64,000 nucleotides of DNA from positions 5,084,001-5,148,000 of the forward strand of contig NC_016134.3 in assembly GCF_000005505.3 (NCBI RefSeq). The letters run 5' to 3'. The notes beneath the pieces were generated by a model, which was not told the origin of the DNA, made no database searches, and saw only the letters and a program-made list of their open reading frames with translations. The DNA comes from Brachypodium distachyon (lineage: Eukaryota; Streptophyta; Magnoliopsida; Poales; Poaceae). Each line of letters opens with the position of its first letter. The first letter of the stretch is position 1. The position numbers were made by a program, and so were the translations under genes. Positions 59,953-64,000 of the stretch are shown piece after piece.

Positions 59953-61823
59953 CTGGCCCTTCCAGAGTGAGAAGATTGGCCAGCCAAAGGCATACATACA
60001 TAGCACCGTGACTTAACTTGCTTTCCTAATAGGATACTATCCCGACTCTAACACGTGACCGATCTGTATGACACTTCTACTCCTATACGGATAACACATA
60101 TGACTCTAAATGTGTTGTTCACATCTAAGTTTAAACACAACTCCACACTAGCACACGTGTAGAAACCGGACTAGCAAGATTAAATCCAACACGTACGGGG
60201 GATCGAGTTGAATCAATTTATGAGGGTGACTCTCGTTGGCTCGTTGCGCTCCGGGGAGTCAATTTCTGTTTCTAAGTTGGGACACATTTAATTGTAGAGG
60301 TGCAACATGTTGACCCTCAGGTATCTTTGACACTCCTTAGTTAACTAAAACAAATGAATTAGTTTTTTAAAAAGTTGTATCATTTTATTACTTTAGTTCA
60401 TTTGGTTGAACTAAAGAGGGTCAAAGGATACTGTAAGGGTCACAAAATTGCAGCTCTATCTAATTGTGACTAGTTTGAGGCAATATTAGACATATAAGCT
60501 GGGTCCCTAGTATGACTAAAAATAACATACACATATCTCTGTTCCATTTTACTCCCTCCGATCCATAATCTGATTTCGTACAACATATTACCAAATCAGC
60601 CACAGTGGATGAGAGAAAGTATTATTGTTTATTGCTTAGAGGTTGCATCTAAGTCTTCGTGTCATTTATAGATGCAACTTTTTCGATGACCGTGGATGAT
60701 GTAAGTACCGTACCAACAAATACTATATATAGCACTCAGTTTGGATTGCAGAATTGAGCACAACAGTCAAGCTAGCCAAGGTTCATCGCAGTGTTAAGTT
60801 GTTAACACCCATATGACTAATAAGATTAATTAAGGATAAGCATACATTCATGGCATCCTTTTATGTATTAAGAATTTGGCTAAGGAATAAAATCTTTTAT
60901 AAAATATCGTAAATCCATAACCTCCAACCGAGTGAAGCAACCCACATAAAAATATTTGCAATTACCTTGACACTATTGGCATAAGCACAAATGATTGTGA
61001 AATGCTTACAAAATTCCAAAAATAATAATTAAACAAGCTATTGGAATTTTTAAACCCCATTTGAATTTTTAAATGGTAATTTAATTTCAAACATACTCAA
61101 AATAATTTGAATTTTTTCAGTAGGAATATATAAAATGGTTGCAAACCTACATTTCAATTTTCATAAGTTTTGGAGTCGATTTTCTCTTGGAAACGTTTTC
61201 TCTAAAACCAGGTACCAAATTGCAAAAGGAAATAAAAAAGAAATGTTTCTCTCACGTGGGACCAAACCTTTGGCTTTGACTGTTCGACTGGGCAATTATT
61301 TTCTCTGGCTCGTCGGTCCCGCCCAATTGATTCGCTGCCGCTGACACGAGGGCCTGCCGTCAACGCCCTATCTCCCCCGTCCCATCGCTTGTGGCACGCC
61401 TCAACCTACCTTGGTCATTTGGTTTTTGTTTGGTTTTATCCCATCCTGATCTTACCAAATATTTTGGTTATGATTCTGCTTGTGCAAGATTTGGTCAATG
61501 TTGGTAACAAAAATGAAATAGAGTTGGTCATGGATATTGACTTACCAAATTTTGTCAATTATACAAGTGCCAAAAATTTGGTCATGACCAAAAAATTGAT
61601 AGAGTTGGGTTTGATCATCAACCAAACACATCCTTGGTCCATTGGAACCACAGAGTCATCATAACAAAACATTGTTACCAAAACATTGTCTCGGCTAACT
61701 GCCTAACTGCGAGGATAATATTGGTCAACTGCTTCCTCTAAAATGACCAAAATCCTGCTAATGCTTGGACTGGTCAACTGCTCACTGTCTTTAAAACTTT
61801 AGACAAAATAGAAGAATGCGACG
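59953..61823. other. Intergenic between the two LRR/FBD paralogues
   Basis: AT-rich. A truncated Stowaway end (CTCCCTCCGATCCATAATCT) lies at about 60551-60570 without a matching right end. At 61400-61660 TTTGGTCAT/ATGACCAAA-like words recur in both orientations and may be an old MITE. There is no gene. Confidence 0.5.
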
Positions 61824-61990
61824 ATTACACCGGGCCTGATATATGCCAGCGCGGTTTCGGCCGTCGGATCTGCTTTGAAATCCGTGTGCCAGAGGAGATC
61901 ACGTGGGGAGGGGGGGACAGGGTTGGCGCGGATCTCAACGCAGATCTGATGACCGAAACCCGTGCCGGTATATACCGGGCCCGGTATAAT
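61824..61990. mobile_element. GC-rich hairpin MITE (about 167 bp)
   Basis: The arms of about 55 bp are inverted: ATTACACCGGGCC with GGTTTCGGCCGTCGGATCTG on the left, and CAGATCTGATGACCGAAACC with GGGCCCGGTATAAT on the right. It has no coding potential and the target duplication is unclear. The outer base pairs are ATTAYACCGGGCC. Confidence 0.7.
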
Positions 61991-62220
61991 ACACTTTGCG
62001 CGAAATAGAAACGAACTTACTGCAGGGAGACCGAGATGTTTGTCCTGGAACCTCTTAATAAGAGAAAAAAAACAAGTGGCAAAAGGTCTATACTTCGCCC
62101 TTTTGTGGTGGGCACCCGGCCCTCCAGATTTTTCAGTGTTCTTAATTAGTATCATCCCGGTTGCCGGCGGACGTCGTTGGCTTTAGATCAGAAGAGACGG
62201 AGGAGCTGACTGCTCGCTTC

Positions 62221-63896
62221 TTACATTACATAGCAGGATCCGGACGCCTCCTCCTCGTCCTGCTGTTCTCCACTCGGCATCTCCGGCGTCCACGTGTAAA
62301 TCCAGGACCCTGAGTCGGACACACAAGACCAATGCCCCCTGTCGCAAGGTACCATCTCCAGATCCGGGGCCCCCTCGGTGTCGCAGAGCTCCAGGGTCAT
62401 CGTCTCGAGCCCCGGCGCGCTCGCGACGAGCAGCCGCACGAGGCTGGCCTGATCGTCCAACGACGGGCGGAAGCCGGTGATCTTTGCCTCCCGGAGCCGC
62501 TCCAGCGACATGCCCATGGCGCCGTTATTATCCCCCTGGCGGCAGAAGCAGTCTGGGTCCGAGCACCCACCGTCCTGAAAATCAATCAAGGAACTCAACA
62601 TCAATCGGTTTACGCACAAATTAAAGCGAGCATTCAGTAAATTCAGGGTCAGAAGAAGATTCATGGATCTTTCTGAGTTCTGACCCAGTAAGTGAAGGCA
62701 ATTTGGAGGCGCTGGACGTTGCTGCATCGCGCGACGAGCGTGGCGACGCTCCTCCCGAGGCGGTGGGCGGCGTATCCGATGTGTACGGACGTCCACGCGT
62801 CCAGATTCAAGCTGGCAACTCTGGGAAGCTGTGGCAGGAGGCTCATAACTTCGTGGCCGGCCGTCCAGTGCTCGCCGATGGGCGGCATCAGAGTGAGGTC
62901 GACGCTCTCCGCGGCGGCGCAGCGCTGGAGGAGGCCGACGGCCGCGCCGTTGGTGTCGGGCAGGCAGTGCGACCAGAGGTGGAGCTTCCCGAGGCGCCGG
63001 ACGGACGCCGCGCCCGTGAGCTCCAGGCGGTCCGGGCCGCACACGTCGCCGAACACCAGCGACTCCAGCCTCGGCGCCGAGATCCTGGCCGTCCCCTCGA
63101 GGGAGGACATCGAGGGGCAGGACTCGATGTGCAGCGCCCGGAGCCCCCGCGCGTAGAGCTCGAGCGACGAGAGGTCCGGGACGTGCAGCAGCCGGAGCTC
63201 CTGGAGCGTGCACGCGGCGTCGAGGCGGAGCGTGGCGAGCCCGTCGATGTGCTCGAGCCGGAGCCGCCGGAGACGCGGGCTGCAGCAGGAGGATAGAAGG
63301 AGGCCCAGGTTGTGCGCGTCCGCTTCGGCTCGGAGCGTGGCCTGGCTGAGGAGGAGGTCGGTGAGCGCGTGGAAGGCGCCGGCGCGGGCGGCGGGGACGG
63401 CGAGCGTGGCCGTGGCCAGTGCCAGGCTCATCGTCTCGGCGCGCGCCGTGGCGGGGAGCCGGGCTTCGAGGCTCGTGTCGCGTTTGACGCACAGCGGCAA
63501 CGTGCTCGGCGCCGCGGGCGGCACCGGGGGCACCGCGAGCGCGAAGCTCCCCGTGACGCGGCGCGCGGCGAAGCGCAGCCACGCGGAGAGGTGCGCCGAG
63601 GTGATGTCGGCGGCGTGGCCGTGCCTCAGGGCGTAGCCGGCTTGGGACTGGAGCGCCGCGTATTGGCCGCGGCAGACGCCGTAGACGAAGGAGATGTCGA
63701 GCGCGTCCACGTCGGGCCCGTCGGCGCGCCGCGCGAGGGCGGCGTCCACGGCGGGGATGAGCCGGCGTGGGCCGTCCGGGTCGTCGGTAGTGGGCCTGCG
63801 GCCCACGGAGAAGACGAGAGTCGGCGCGGACAGGATGTGGTCTTGTGCGTAGTCGAGGCCACGCACCTCGAGCTTGGGCAACGACGTCGTCGGCAT
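62221..63896 (-). CDS. LRR/FBD-type (F-box-derived) family protein, copy 2
   Basis: Two exons, complement(62685..63896) and complement(62221..62574), join in phase 0 for 521 aa. It is a tandem paralogue of the gene at 58138-59952: the shared blocks DITSAHLSAWLRFAARRVTG, LAVPPVPPAAPS and LGLLLSSCCSPRLRRLRLEH are identical. The start MPTTSLPKLEV leads into LDYAQDHILSAPTLVFSVGR, a weak F-box relic. LRR-like repeats fill residues about 90-400 (LQELRLLHVPDLSSLELYAR, LESLVFGDVCGPDRLELTGA). Exon 2 carries CSDPDCFCRQG, SLERLREAKITGFRP and LLVASAPGLETMTLELC, and ends in an acidic tail (EMPSGEQQDEEEASGSCYVM), probably the ancestral C terminus. GC content is high, as in many grass genes of this class. 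Function is unknown; adaptor activity in ubiquitin ligation is only a family-based guess. Confidence 0.88.
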
Positions 63897-64000
63897 CTGG
63901 ACCAGCGAAAGGCGTACGTACGGATATCGATCGATGCCTTAAACGTTCAGGTATTTATACTGAAATTTCGTAGTATAACGAGTTAGAGATGAACACGACA
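63897..64000 (-). promoter_or_regulatory. Promoter/5' flank of LRR/FBD copy 2 (cut by the window edge)
   Basis: Only about 100 bp upstream of the start codon are visible. A minus-strand AGTATAAATACC at about 63951-63962 is a candidate TATA box. Confidence 0.45.

Noticed and set aside
59102..63986. Many long frames on both strands overlapping the LRR/FBD genes
   Set aside because: These are shadows of very GC-rich coding exons; splice-consistent LRR/FBD frames explain the region.

Overview
This is nuclear DNA from a grass, most likely a Pooideae species close to Brachypodium, wheat or barley. Several things point to that: GC-rich 5' gene ends, GT/AG introns, many short Stowaway MITEs with TA duplications and CTCCCTCCG-type ends, solo LTRs, and tandem GC-rich LRR/FBD genes. 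I did not pin down the species. Gene models were built by hand from reading frames and splice sites.

Left gene block (1-12.9 kb). Two intact housekeeping-type genes are divergently transcribed from a shared 413-bp region. A P-class PPR gene runs on the minus strand (2581-4240, 514 aa). A multi-PHD-finger gene runs on the plus strand (4654-12367, 12 exons, 809 aa).

Giant transposon (about 12.93-41.32 kb). A roughly 28.4-kb Mutator-like element appears to sit just downstream of the PHD gene. It has near-identical 31-bp terminal inverted repeats (29/31) and an 11-bp direct repeat outside them. It carries a FAR1/Jittery-type MULE transposase gene (minus), a gene joining a plant-mobile-domain/DUF1985-like region to a Ulp1-like protease (plus), two tandem paralogues of that gene without the protease (minus), and a small acidic-protein gene (minus). 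All are decayed or interrupted. Two related solo LTRs and one 3.25-kb solo LTR are nested inside, and the last one splits the acidic gene. The FAR1 gene lacks one base needed to keep its frame.

Repeat-rich middle (41.3-56 kb). This holds a degenerate ribosome-production-factor-1-like exon, an unresolved AT-rich tract with exon-like pieces, and two long adjacent inverted repeats (arms of about 0.65-0.95 kb). It also holds an unprocessed, frameshifted partial copy of the PHD gene with a solo LTR in one intron, several MITEs, and an F-box/LRR fragment.

Right gene block (58.1-63.9 kb). Two tandem minus-strand paralogues of a grass LRR/FBD (F-box-derived) family lie here, each with two exons. The first has a frameshifted C terminus that creates a hydrophobic tail.
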